From: Chloroflexota bacterium
GTDB taxonomy: Bacteria; Chloroflexota; Anaerolineae; J102
Length of the DNA: 64,000 nucleotides
NCBI GenBank assembly: GCA_029782215.1
Contig: JAKOVD010000147.1
Span: forward strand, 124,001 to 188,000
Direction of reading: 5' to 3'
In this document: one piece after another, positions 1 to 6,820 of the stretch
Layout of the letters: every line of letters starts with the position of its first letter
How positions within the stretch are numbered: the stretch's first letter is position 1
Translations under genes and position numbers: made by a program
Notes under the pieces: model-generated
What the model saw: only the letters and a program-made list of their open reading frames with translations
Database searches by the model: none
What the model was told of the DNA's origin: nothing

Positions 1-1007
1 CCAAAAGCCTCGCCCGGCGCCACATATTGCGGTGAACCAGGAACACCGTTCTTGTCGACGGTGAGCGCCATCACCCTGCCGCGCACCAGCAGGTAAAGGT
101 AGTTGTCCTTCTGGCCCTGGCGCACGATGATGCGGTGCGACTGGCGAAAATGCAGTTGCATGGCGTCGCCGGCAAGCTGCAGCAGATCTTCGCGCTTGAG
201 CTGGCTGAACAGCGGCACGTTGGCGAGCGCCCTGGCCGTTGCCGTCGGCTCGGTCGTCCAGGCGCTCTGCGGGTAGTTCTGGATAACGGCGCGCAGATCT
301 TCCGCCGGCAGCACAAACAGATGGCACCGCGTTTCGGCGATGGCGTTGCTCTGCCGGAACCGGTTCTCGACCACGGACCGGGCGCCGAATACAGCGCCGG
401 CGCTCAACCAGGCCGGTTTGCCGGTGTCGCCGCGCTCAAGCCGGACGCGACCCTGGCGAATGATATAGGCGCTGTCTGCCCCATCCCCCCGCCGGAAGAT
501 GACGGCGCCCGGTTCGGGATCGTAGGTATTGACGATGTCGCTCAGCCAGCGCACCTCGTCGTCGGTCAGCGTGGCGAAGTAGGGCGTCGCCCGCAGGTGT
601 CCGATCACTTCACTGCGGTCCAACTGGTTTGCGAGCACGGGAACGGTGTTCCGCAGGCGCTGAAGCACACTGCGATCGATATAGAGCAGTTGCGTGGTGC
701 TCAACGTTCTGGCGGTCCCCAACTGCCCCTCCGGCACATCCATCTCCAGGCGCCCCAATACCTGGCCCGGTCCCACCACCCGGCGCAAGACCGGTTGACC
801 GCGCTCGTTCGTCCGCACCAGCTCCACTTCGCCCTCAAGAACGAAGTAGAGGCGCTGGATGAACTCACCCTGCTTGAAGAGTGTCAATCCCGGGCGAACA
901 GGCGGCGGTTTGCTGACAGGAATCGCACGCAGTTGCTCTGGCTGCAATCCCTGGAAGATAGCAAAGCGCCGCAGTTCGCCGCTGTAGTCGATCTGCTGGT
1001 CAGTCAT
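1..1007 (-). CDS. multi-domain cyclic-nucleotide-binding-type regulator or sensor, 3' end outside the window
   Basis: Reading from ATG at 1007 (MTDQQIDYSGELRRF) the frame stays open to the window edge, giving at least 335 residues. At least three cNMP-binding-like beta-roll units are visible: around residues 30-110 (LYFVLEGEVELVR), 145-235 (AYIIRQGRVRLERGD) and 265-335 (YLYLLVRGRVMALTV). The phosphate-binding Glu/Arg signature of true cAMP binders is not obvious, so the ligand is unknown. No DNA-binding domain is seen in the part present; it could lie beyond the edge. The start is supported by a good upstream promoter, though no Shine-Dalgarno is visible. It is divergent from the ABC ATPase. 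Confidence 0.8.
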   Translation of the reverse strand, partial: MTDQQIDYSGELRRFAIFQGLQPEQLRAIPVSKPPPVRPGLTLFKQGEFIQRLYFVLEGEVELVRTNERGQPVLRRVVGPGQVLGRLEMDVPEGQLGTARTLSTTQLLYIDRSVLQRLRNTVPVLANQLDRSEVIGHLRATPYFATLTDDEVRWLSDIVNTYDPEPGAVIFRRGDGADSAYIIRQGRVRLERGDTGKPAWLSAGAVFGARSVVENRFRQSNAIAETRCHLFVLPAEDLRAVIQNYPQSAWTTEPTATARALANVPLFSQLKREDLLQLAGDAMQLHFRQSHRIIVRQGQKDNYLYLLVRGRVMALTVDKNGVPGSPQYVAPGEAF

Positions 1008-1051
1008 GATAAATGCACATCAAGGGGGGAAACTGTGCACATCTTGGCATG

Positions 1052-1080
1052 AGTATAGGTCTTGGCAACGTTATCGTCAA
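1052..1080 (-). promoter_or_regulatory. sigma70-type promoter of the cNMP-binding gene
   Basis: On the minus strand, TTGACG (1080-1075), a 17-bp spacer and TATACT (1057-1052) match the consensus at 5/6 and 5/6. The predicted leader is about 38 nt to ATG 1007. Confidence 0.6.
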
Positions 1081-1165
1081 CAAGCGCGTATTCGACAAAG
1101 CCGGTCGCATCTCCCAGGCAGCAGTCGTGGCTACCTTCCCGTCGCGGGCAGCGTTGAGCGATCCT

Positions 1166-1194
1166 TTGTGCTCATCTCTTGCGCCCCCTATAAT
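1166..1194 (+). promoter_or_regulatory. candidate promoter of the ABC ATPase operon
   Basis: TTGTGC (1166-1171), 17-bp spacer, perfect TATAAT (1189-1194). The same TTGTGC-17-TATAAT arrangement occurs at 48662-48634 on the minus strand. Confidence 0.5.
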
Positions 1195-1225
1195 GCTCCT
1201 ACGCCCGTCCTCTGCCTTGCACCTC

Positions 1226-2101
1226 ATGGCGCGGCTGCTGCCCGCCACCTCTCACCCGCACCTCCTCATGCACTCGCTTGCCCATCTCCGCTATCCCACA
1301 ACCGCCCACCTGGCCGAAGCGCCCAGCCTGGAAGTACGCGAGGTGAGCGTCCGCTACAACGGCATTGTGGCCCTCGAAAGCGTGACCTTCACCTGCGCCG
1401 CGGGCGAGCGCGTGGCCGTGGTGGGCCCCAACGGGGCCGGCAAGAGCACTCTCTTCAAGCTGATCGCCGGACTACTGCGGCCCAATGAGGGCAGTATCCG
1501 CATTTTCGGGAATCCTCCCGGGGGACACATCTGCATCGCTTACGTTCCCCAGCGCAGCCAGATCGATTGGCGCTTTCCCGTCAGCGTGTCAGACGTGGTG
1601 ATGATGGGGCGCAGCGGCAAGATCGGACTGTTCCGCTGGCCGCGCAAGCACGATTGGCATATCGTCGAAGAGGCCCTGGTGCAGGTGGGCATGATCGACC
1701 TGGCGCATCGCCAGATAGGCGAGCTGTCGGGTGGCCAGCAGCAGCGCGTCTTCCTGGCGCGGGCGCTGGCCCAGGAAGCAGAAATCCTGCTATTGGATGA
1801 GCCCCTGACCGGCCTGGATGCCCCCAGCCAGGAAGCCATCTTCACCACGCTCGACCTGCTCAAACGGCACGGTATCACCGTCCTCATGGCGACCCATGAT
1901 CTGGACCAGGCCACGGCGCGTTTCGACCGCATGATGCTCCTCAACCACCGGCTGATCGCCTTCGGGGGGCCCTCCGACATCTTCACGCCCGCCAACCTGG
2001 TCAGGGCCTACGGCGGGCACCTGCACGTCCTGCCCGGAACCACCAGCGCCGAAGAACAACTCGTGCTGGCAGACACCTGCTGCGAGGGCGGCGAGCAGTG
2101 A
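1226..2101 (+). CDS. ABC transporter ATP-binding protein, Mn/Zn (metal) type
   Basis: This is a nucleotide-binding subunit of an ABC importer, acting on the inner face of the membrane. Walker A (GPNGAGKST, about residue 67), signature LSGGQQQR (about 168) and Walker B ILLLDEP (about 189) are intact. The stretch AYVPQRSQIDWRFPVSV is typical of the ZnuC/MntB/TroB metal-ABC family. No permease or solute-binding gene is next to it in this window, which is unusual for the family. The frame is open further upstream, but the promoter at 1166-1194 makes ATG 1226 (or 1268) the likely start; neither has a clear Shine-Dalgarno, so the start is uncertain. The stop overlaps the next gene by 4 bp. Confidence 0.85.
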   Translation: MARLLPATSHPHLLMHSLAHLRYPTTAHLAEAPSLEVREVSVRYNGIVALESVTFTCAAGERVAVVGPNGAGKSTLFKLIAGLLRPNEGSIRIFGNPPGGHICIAYVPQRSQIDWRFPVSVSDVVMMGRSGKIGLFRWPRKHDWHIVEEALVQVGMIDLAHRQIGELSGGQQQRVFLARALAQEAEILLLDEPLTGLDAPSQEAIFTTLDLLKRHGITVLMATHDLDQATARFDRMMLLNHRLIAFGGPSDIFTPANLVRAYGGHLHVLPGTTSAEEQLVLADTCCEGGEQ

Positions 2102-2370
2102 ACCCGCTCACCATCACGCCTTCTGCCACCCCGAATCCCAACGCCCGCAAGTTCACGCTCAACCGGCTCGTGGGCGCCGATCTGCTCAACGTCCGCAGCG
2201 AGGCGCAGGCCGCGAGCCAACCGGCCGCCGTCGCGCTGCTCCGTTTGCCGGGCGTCACGAATGTCTTCCTGACTGCCGACTTCGTGACCGTCAACAAGCA
2301 GCCCGAGGCCTCCTGGGAGACGCTCGAGCCTTTGATCATTCCCATCCTTCGCTCCCATTTCGGCGAGTAG
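2098..2370 (+). CDS. Nfu/NifU N-terminal domain protein
   Basis: A 90-residue protein matching the stand-alone Nfu N-terminal domain: the opening ITPSATPNPNARKF and later GVTNVFLTADFVTV are the hallmark segments. The C-terminal CxxC iron-sulfur scaffold domain is absent, so it cannot by itself be the classic Fe-S scaffold. It starts at a GTG overlapping the stop of the ABC ATPase (GTGA), so translation is probably coupled. In the family this domain is linked to Fe-S cluster delivery. Pairing with a metal ABC ATPase and a lipoyl enzyme suggests metal/cofactor supply, but that is inference. Confidence 0.8.
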   Translation: MNPLTITPSATPNPNARKFTLNRLVGADLLNVRSEAQAASQPAAVALLRLPGVTNVFLTADFVTVNKQPEASWETLEPLIIPILRSHFGE

Positions 2371-2435
2371 CAGATGGCCAGTGGCCGGCGGACGACTGCC
2401 CCGCAACCCGCTTTCTGCCACGCGCTCTTCGTCCC

Positions 2436-3704
2436 ATGACCATTGACGTCCTGATGCCCCGCCTGGGTGAAACGGTCGTAGAAGGCACAGTCAGTCGTTG
2501 GCTGGTGGCCGAGGGTGAGGCGGTCACGAAGATGGCGCCCCTCCTTGAGATCTCGACCGATAAGATCGACACGGAGATCCCCAGTCCCGCCAGCGGCATC
2601 CTGCTCAAGATCCACGCCCCCGCCGGGACGACCGTCGCCGCGGGCGCCCTGATCGCCGTCATTGCCGGGGAAGGCGAGAGGCCGCCGGCGGTTCCCATGC
2701 CCCAGCAAGGCCCGGCAGCGCCATCCGTCGCCGCATCCGGCGTCGGGGCCAGGCCGTCACCTCCTCAAGCCCTCCCGCCCGCGCCTGAGATGGGCTTCAT
2801 CAGCCCGGTAGTCGCCAGGCTGGCCGCCGAACATGGGCTTGACCTTGGTCAGATTCAGGGCACCGGCCTCAAGGGTCGCATCCGCAAGCAGGATGTCCTG
2901 GCCTATCTCGAGCGCCAGGCTGCGGCCCCACCCTTGGCGCCTGCTGCTGAGGCCGCAGCCGATTCAGGCCTTCCCCCGTCAGAAGAGGCGGAATTCGTCC
3001 CCTTGACAAGGATGAGGCGCATGGTGGCCGAGCACATGGTGCATTCGGTGCAGACGTCGCCTCATGTCACCACGGTGTTCGATTGCGATCTGACCGCAGT
3101 GGTCAGACATCGCTATGCGAACCAGGACGAATTTGCCCGTCTCGGCGTCGATCTCACGTTCACACCCTACTTCGTGGCAGCGGTGACCACGGCGCTCAGG
3201 CAGCACCCGATCGCCAACGCCTCCTGGCGCGAGGGGCCGGGCGGCCCGGGGCTGCTGCTGCACCGGGGGATTCACATCGGCATTGCCGTGGCCCTGCCCG
3301 GCGGCCTTGTCGTTCCCGTCATTCGCAACGCCGATTCCTACAACCTCTTGGGGCTAGCCCGCATGGTCGGCGACCTGGCACATCGCGCCCGCAGCGGCGC
3401 CCTCGCGCCCGATGAAGTCCTGGGCGGCACCTTCACGATCACCAATCACGGCGCCTCCGGCAGCCTCTTTGCCACCCCGATCATCCACCAGCCGCAGGCG
3501 GGCATCCTGGGGGTGGGACGCATCCACAAGCAGGCGGTGGTGCTTACCGGCGGCCATCCCCTCCTGCCTGACGCCGGCGATGCCATTGCCATCCGGCCGG
3601 TCGCTTATCTCAGCTTCACCTTCGACCACCGTCTTCTGGACGGCGCCGCCGCCGATGCCTTTGTGACCACGGTCAAGACATCCCTGGAGCATTGGCAGGG
3701 CTGA
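2436..3704 (+). CDS. dihydrolipoamide acyltransferase, E2 of a 2-oxoacid dehydrogenase complex
   Basis: A 422-residue E2 core protein. Lipoyl domain is at residues 1-80 with the lipoyl-lysine K43 in STDKIDTEI. A Pro/Ala-rich hinge follows, then a peripheral-subunit-binding domain at about 119-155 (VVARLAAEHGLDLGQIQGTG), a second flexible hinge, and the catalytic acyltransferase domain at about 185-422. The active-site DHRLLDG lies near residue 397, preceded by the conserved TFTITNHGASGSLFATPII. Branched-chain, pyruvate and 2-oxoglutarate forms cannot be told apart by eye. No E1 or E3 gene is adjacent. It starts 65 bp after the Nfu-like gene on the same strand, without an evident ribosome binding site. 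Confidence 0.9.
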   Translation: MTIDVLMPRLGETVVEGTVSRWLVAEGEAVTKMAPLLEISTDKIDTEIPSPASGILLKIHAPAGTTVAAGALIAVIAGEGERPPAVPMPQQGPAAPSVAASGVGARPSPPQALPPAPEMGFISPVVARLAAEHGLDLGQIQGTGLKGRIRKQDVLAYLERQAAAPPLAPAAEAAADSGLPPSEEAEFVPLTRMRRMVAEHMVHSVQTSPHVTTVFDCDLTAVVRHRYANQDEFARLGVDLTFTPYFVAAVTTALRQHPIANASWREGPGGPGLLLHRGIHIGIAVALPGGLVVPVIRNADSYNLLGLARMVGDLAHRARSGALAPDEVLGGTFTITNHGASGSLFATPIIHQPQAGILGVGRIHKQAVVLTGGHPLLPDAGDAIAIRPVAYLSFTFDHRLLDGAAADAFVTTVKTSLEHWQG

Positions 3705-3710
3705 TCGTTT

Positions 3711-4457
3711 ATGCCTGACGCAGTCTCGACGCAGCGGAGGCGCCTCATGGTCGTAGTAGTGATGATGAGCGCCCTCACCCTGGCCTGCGGAAGCTTCGCC
3801 GCCCGGCCCGGCAGCGAGCCGACGCCCTGGCCCACGTCCACTCCCCGCCCGCCGACGGCGACGGCCACGCCGCGGCCTCCCACCGCCACCCCGACGCCGC
3901 CGCCGCCCACACCCACCTCGCCGCCGCCCACACCCACCCTCACCGCCAACCACATGGCGGTCGGCAGCCCGGCTCGCGTCGTGGCCCGCACCGGCATCAA
4001 CATCCGCCAGGACCCCACCGCCAAGAGCCGCCTGCTGGGACGCTTTGGCGCCGGGGTGAAGCTGCAGGTGTTGGATGGACCGGTGCAGGCGGACGGCTTC
4101 ACCTGGTGGCGTCTGGATGACCAGCACGGCAAGACCGGATGGGCCGCCGATGGCGACAGCAAGGACCGCTGGCTCGACGGCGATTTGGGCGCGCCCCGGC
4201 CCGTGGCCCGGGCCGTGCGCCCCGGCGACACGGTGGCAGTGACCGTGCGGCCCGGCCTGGTGCTGGCGATTCGCTTCCAACCCGGGGTCGATGCCCTGGT
4301 CAACAGCCGGCTCACGGCGGGAGCGCAGCTCCAGGTTGTGGAGGGGCCGGTCGACGTCGGAGGTCTGCGCTGGTGGAGGGTAACCGATGGAAGCGGCATC
4401 AGCGGTTGGGCGGCGGAAGCCGACGCCGAAGAGCGCTGGCTGTCGCCGATCGAGTGA
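3711..4457 (+). CDS. lipoprotein with Pro/Thr linker and two SH3b-like domains
   Basis: A 248-residue exported lipoprotein. The N-terminus is basic (QRRRL), then hydrophobic with the lipobox LTLAC near residue 26. A linker of TPRPPTATATPRPPT type spans about residues 38-80. Two SH3b-like modules follow: one with GINIRQDPTAKSRLLGRF and one with RPGLVLAIRFQPGVDALV, each ending in a WWR...GWAAD/E segment that marks the fold. Such domains usually bind peptidoglycan or other surface polymers. It begins 6 bp after the E2 stop, so it probably shares its transcript, although the functions look unrelated. Confidence 0.8.
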   Translation: MPDAVSTQRRRLMVVVVMMSALTLACGSFAARPGSEPTPWPTSTPRPPTATATPRPPTATPTPPPPTPTSPPPTPTLTANHMAVGSPARVVARTGINIRQDPTAKSRLLGRFGAGVKLQVLDGPVQADGFTWWRLDDQHGKTGWAADGDSKDRWLDGDLGAPRPVARAVRPGDTVAVTVRPGLVLAIRFQPGVDALVNSRLTAGAQLQVVEGPVDVGGLRWWRVTDGSGISGWAAEADAEERWLSPIE

Positions 4458-4520
4458 TTGCGCGAAATCGCGCAAGATATGATCTAGGTCATAGCGCCCG
4501 GCGGCCGGGGAGGCCATGAT
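4458..4520 (+). promoter_or_regulatory. CRP/FNR-type operator with class II spacing to a -10 box, plus an upstream hairpin
   Basis: The 14-mer ATGATCTAGGTCAT (4479-4492) is a near-perfect palindrome. Its centre (4485.5) is exactly 32 bp from the centre of CATGAT (4515-4520), the geometry of an activator bound at -41.5. A 7-bp-stem hairpin (TTGCGCG / CGCGCAA, 4458-4475) directly follows the preceding stop codon. It would drive the gene at 4598. Confidence 0.45.
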
Positions 4521-4597
4521 AGAAGCACACGAGCGAGCTCTGCGCACAATGACGTGTGCGGACCGCTCGTAACGCTGCTATCTTCTCGGAGCACATC

Positions 4598-4936
4598 ATG
4601 TTAGTTACCGATTGCCACTGCAACGTCATCGAAGAGAACTGGAAGGACATCGCCCGGAACGCCTGGGCGGGCTACCTGAACGATGGACGCGGCGTCCTGC
4701 GCGTCAACACCGGCCGCACCGACACCGTCAGTCCACGGCCGTTGATGTTTTACCAGCCTCTAACCCTGGGTCTGACCGAAGACGAACGCGAGATGGCCGA
4801 GACCTATGACCCCACCAAAGAGGTGGTCGTCTGCGTCGTCGACTGCAATGGTCGCCACACCTGCAAGGCCAGCCACCTGGAGCTGACGCCGCCCGCTGTC
4901 TACGCCCAAAGCGAACGCGTGCCGGTCTTCGACTGA
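4598..4936 (+). CDS. small Cys-rich protein of unknown function
   Basis: I do not recognise this 112-residue protein. ATG 4598 is chosen because CGGAG lies 8 nt upstream; a GTG at 4556 is in frame but has no ribosome binding site. It has CHC near the N-terminus and a CVVDCNGRHTC cluster around residue 88, so metal or redox chemistry is possible. No signal peptide or membrane segment is seen. A CRP/FNR-like site with class II spacing precedes it and a strong terminator follows, so it is probably a single-gene unit. Confidence 0.65.
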   Translation: MLVTDCHCNVIEENWKDIARNAWAGYLNDGRGVLRVNTGRTDTVSPRPLMFYQPLTLGLTEDEREMAETYDPTKEVVVCVVDCNGRHTCKASHLELTPPAVYAQSERVPVFD

Positions 4937-4977
4937 CCGCGAACCGGTCCGCCGTCTTTTCGCTTCTTCTCCACAGC

Positions 4978-5020
4978 GAGGGGAGGCTGAGTCTTGGCTC
5001 AGCCTCCCCTCTGTTGTTTC
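4978..5020 (+). terminator. rho-independent terminator
   Basis: Perfect 14-bp stem (4978-4991 with 4998-5011), loop TCTTGG, then TGTTGTTTC. It separates the small Cys-rich gene from the convergent dehydrogenase. Confidence 0.85.
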
Positions 5021-5023
5021 CCG

Positions 5024-6547
5024 TCAGTCCCCGAACTGGATGCCTTGGGCCAGGGGAAGCTGCGTCGACCAGTTGATGGTGTTGGTCTGGCGTCGCATGT
5101 AGGCCTTCCACGCGTCTGAACCCGATTCGCGGCCGCCGCCGGTTTCCTTCTCGCCGCCAAAGGCGCCGCCGATTTCGGCCCCCGAGGTGCCGATGTTGAC
5201 GTTGGCAATGCCGCAGTCCGAGCCGGCCGCCGAGAGGAAGCGCTCCATGGTGCGCATGCTGTCCGTGAAGATGGCGCTCGACAGCCCCTGGGGGACGCCG
5301 TTGTGCAGGGCGATGGCCTCCTCGATGTCTTCGTACTCCAGCAGATAGAGGATCGGGGCAAACGTCTCCTGCTTGACGATGGCGGTCTGCGCAGGCATCT
5401 TAACAATGGTGGGCTCCACGAAATTCGGGCCCAGCGCGGGCAGCATGTGGCCGCCGTAGAGCACCTCGCCCCCCTCGGCCCTGGCCTGGGCCAACGCTTC
5501 CATCATGTCCTCGACCGCCTTGCCATCCACCAGCGGTCCCATCAGGGTGCCGTCGGCCAGCGGATCGCCGATGTGGACCTGCCCGTAGGCCCGCACCAGC
5601 CTTGCCGCCAGCTCCGTAGCCACAGCCTTGTGGGCGATGATGCGGCGGGTCGAGGTGCAGCGCTGGCCGGCCGTGCCCACCGCCCCAAACAGAATGGCGC
5701 GGGTGGCCATATCCAGGCTCGCATCCGGGGCCACGATGATGGCGTTGTTGCCGCCCAGCTCCAAGATGGAACGACCGAAGCGCCGGGCGACTGCCTCTGA
5801 CACGTGTTGGCCAACGGACGTGGAGCCGGTGAACGACACCAACGGGATGCGTGCATCGTTGAGCATCAGCTCGCCGACGTCGCGGCCGGAGCCGATCGCC
5901 AGGGTGAAGATGCTTGTGAGGCCGTGGTCGGCCATCACGCGATTGGCGATACCCTGCACGGCAACGGCCGTGAGCGGTGTCGACGAGGAGGGCTTCCAGA
6001 TGACGGTGTCACCGCAGACCGCAGCCAGGGTGGAGTTCCACGCCCACACGGCCACAGGGAAGTTAAAGGAAGTGATCAGCCCCAGGATGCCCAGGGGGTG
6101 CCACTGCTCGTACATCCGGTGCTGGGGTCGCTCCGAGTGCATCGAGAGGCCATAGAGCTGCCGTGAAAGACCAACGGCAAAGTCGGCGATGTCAATCATC
6201 TCCTGGACTTCGCCCAGCCCCTCCACCTTGATCTTGCCCATCTCCAGCGCCACCAGCTCGCCCAAGGGTTCCTTCATCTCCCGCAGGGCGTTCCCCAGGT
6301 CGCGCACCACCTCGCCGCGCTTGGGCGCCGGCATCTGCCGCCAGGTGAGGAACGCCTGGTGCGCCGCCGATGCGACTCTCTCGTAGGTCTCCGCTGTCGC
6401 CTGGACGATGCTGGCGACGGGCTTGTTCGTCGTGGGGTTGTACGAGACGAGCTGTTTGCCCTTCGGATCGGTGATCCACCCGTCGGGGCCGGTGCAGGCG
6501 CCGGGGTTGACGTCTTGAATGCCCAACTTTGTCAAAAGCGCTGTCAT
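5024..6547 (-). CDS. ALDH7-family aldehyde dehydrogenase (alpha-aminoadipic semialdehyde / piperideine-6-carboxylate type)
   Basis: An NAD-dependent aldehyde dehydrogenase of 507 residues. The family marker ELGGNNAIIV, the catalytic cysteine in GTAGQRCTSTRR (about residue 297) and the SFTGSTSVGQ segment place it with antiquitin/ALDH7, whose members oxidise alpha-aminoadipic semialdehyde in lysine breakdown or related semialdehydes. ATG 6547 is preceded by GGAGGT; an in-frame upstream extension to 6601 lacks support. A TATAAT on the minus strand at 6605-6600 is a plausible -10. No other lysine-catabolism gene is visible in the window, so the exact substrate is inferred from the family only. 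Confidence 0.9.
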   Translation of the reverse strand: MTALLTKLGIQDVNPGACTGPDGWITDPKGKQLVSYNPTTNKPVASIVQATAETYERVASAAHQAFLTWRQMPAPKRGEVVRDLGNALREMKEPLGELVALEMGKIKVEGLGEVQEMIDIADFAVGLSRQLYGLSMHSERPQHRMYEQWHPLGILGLITSFNFPVAVWAWNSTLAAVCGDTVIWKPSSSTPLTAVAVQGIANRVMADHGLTSIFTLAIGSGRDVGELMLNDARIPLVSFTGSTSVGQHVSEAVARRFGRSILELGGNNAIIVAPDASLDMATRAILFGAVGTAGQRCTSTRRIIAHKAVATELAARLVRAYGQVHIGDPLADGTLMGPLVDGKAVEDMMEALAQARAEGGEVLYGGHMLPALGPNFVEPTIVKMPAQTAIVKQETFAPILYLLEYEDIEEAIALHNGVPQGLSSAIFTDSMRTMERFLSAAGSDCGIANVNIGTSGAEIGGAFGGEKETGGGRESGSDAWKAYMRRQTNTINWSTQLPLAQGIQFGD

Positions 6548-6599
6548 GAAATGGGACCTCCATTGGCTTGCTGCGGGATTGGTTTGGAATTCAGGTCCC

Positions 6600-6605
6600 A
6601 TTATA
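6600..6605 (-). promoter_or_regulatory. -10 element of the ALDH7 gene
   Basis: Perfect TATAAT on the minus strand, 53 bp upstream of ATG 6547. No good -35 is seen; a palindromic repeat (6623-6668) occupies the region just upstream. Confidence 0.45.
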
Positions 6606-6622
6606 CCGCGGCTGCCGGGCCA

Positions 6623-6668
6623 CGACCGTCAGGGAATGGTATTGGGCAAGACAGCTCCCTCACGGTCG
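6623..6668. repeat. intergenic palindromic repeat, copy 1 (inverted relative to copy 2)
   Basis: The sequence from CGACCGTCAGGGAA to CTCCCTCACGGTCG matches the reverse complement of the element at 51471-51517, including the inner spacer (GTATTGGGCAAGACAGC versus GCTGTCTTCGCCCTATAC). Arms are 14 bp with two mismatches here. Confidence 0.7.
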
Positions 6669-6766
6669 CTGCTCGGAAGGGAGTGCCCTACCTGTCCACA
6701 GCCTGCTGGTGAGAGGTGGGGGCGGCGTAACGATCCGGTGGGCTCCGGCGTCCTATTGCCAGCACG

Positions 6767-6806
6767 GGATGCGCGTTTGTGAACGCGCATCCATGTGTCC
6801 TACACT
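6767..6806 (+). promoter_or_regulatory. promoter and hairpin/operator of the first giant secreted protein
   Basis: TTGTGA (6777-6782), 18-bp spacer, TACACT (6801-6806). A perfect 11-bp inverted repeat with a TGTG loop (GGATGCGCGTT / AACGCGCATCC, 6767-6792) covers the -35. The start codon lies only 14 bp beyond the -10, so the message would be nearly leaderless. Confidence 0.4.
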
Positions 6807-6820
6807 CCACTTAGCATCTC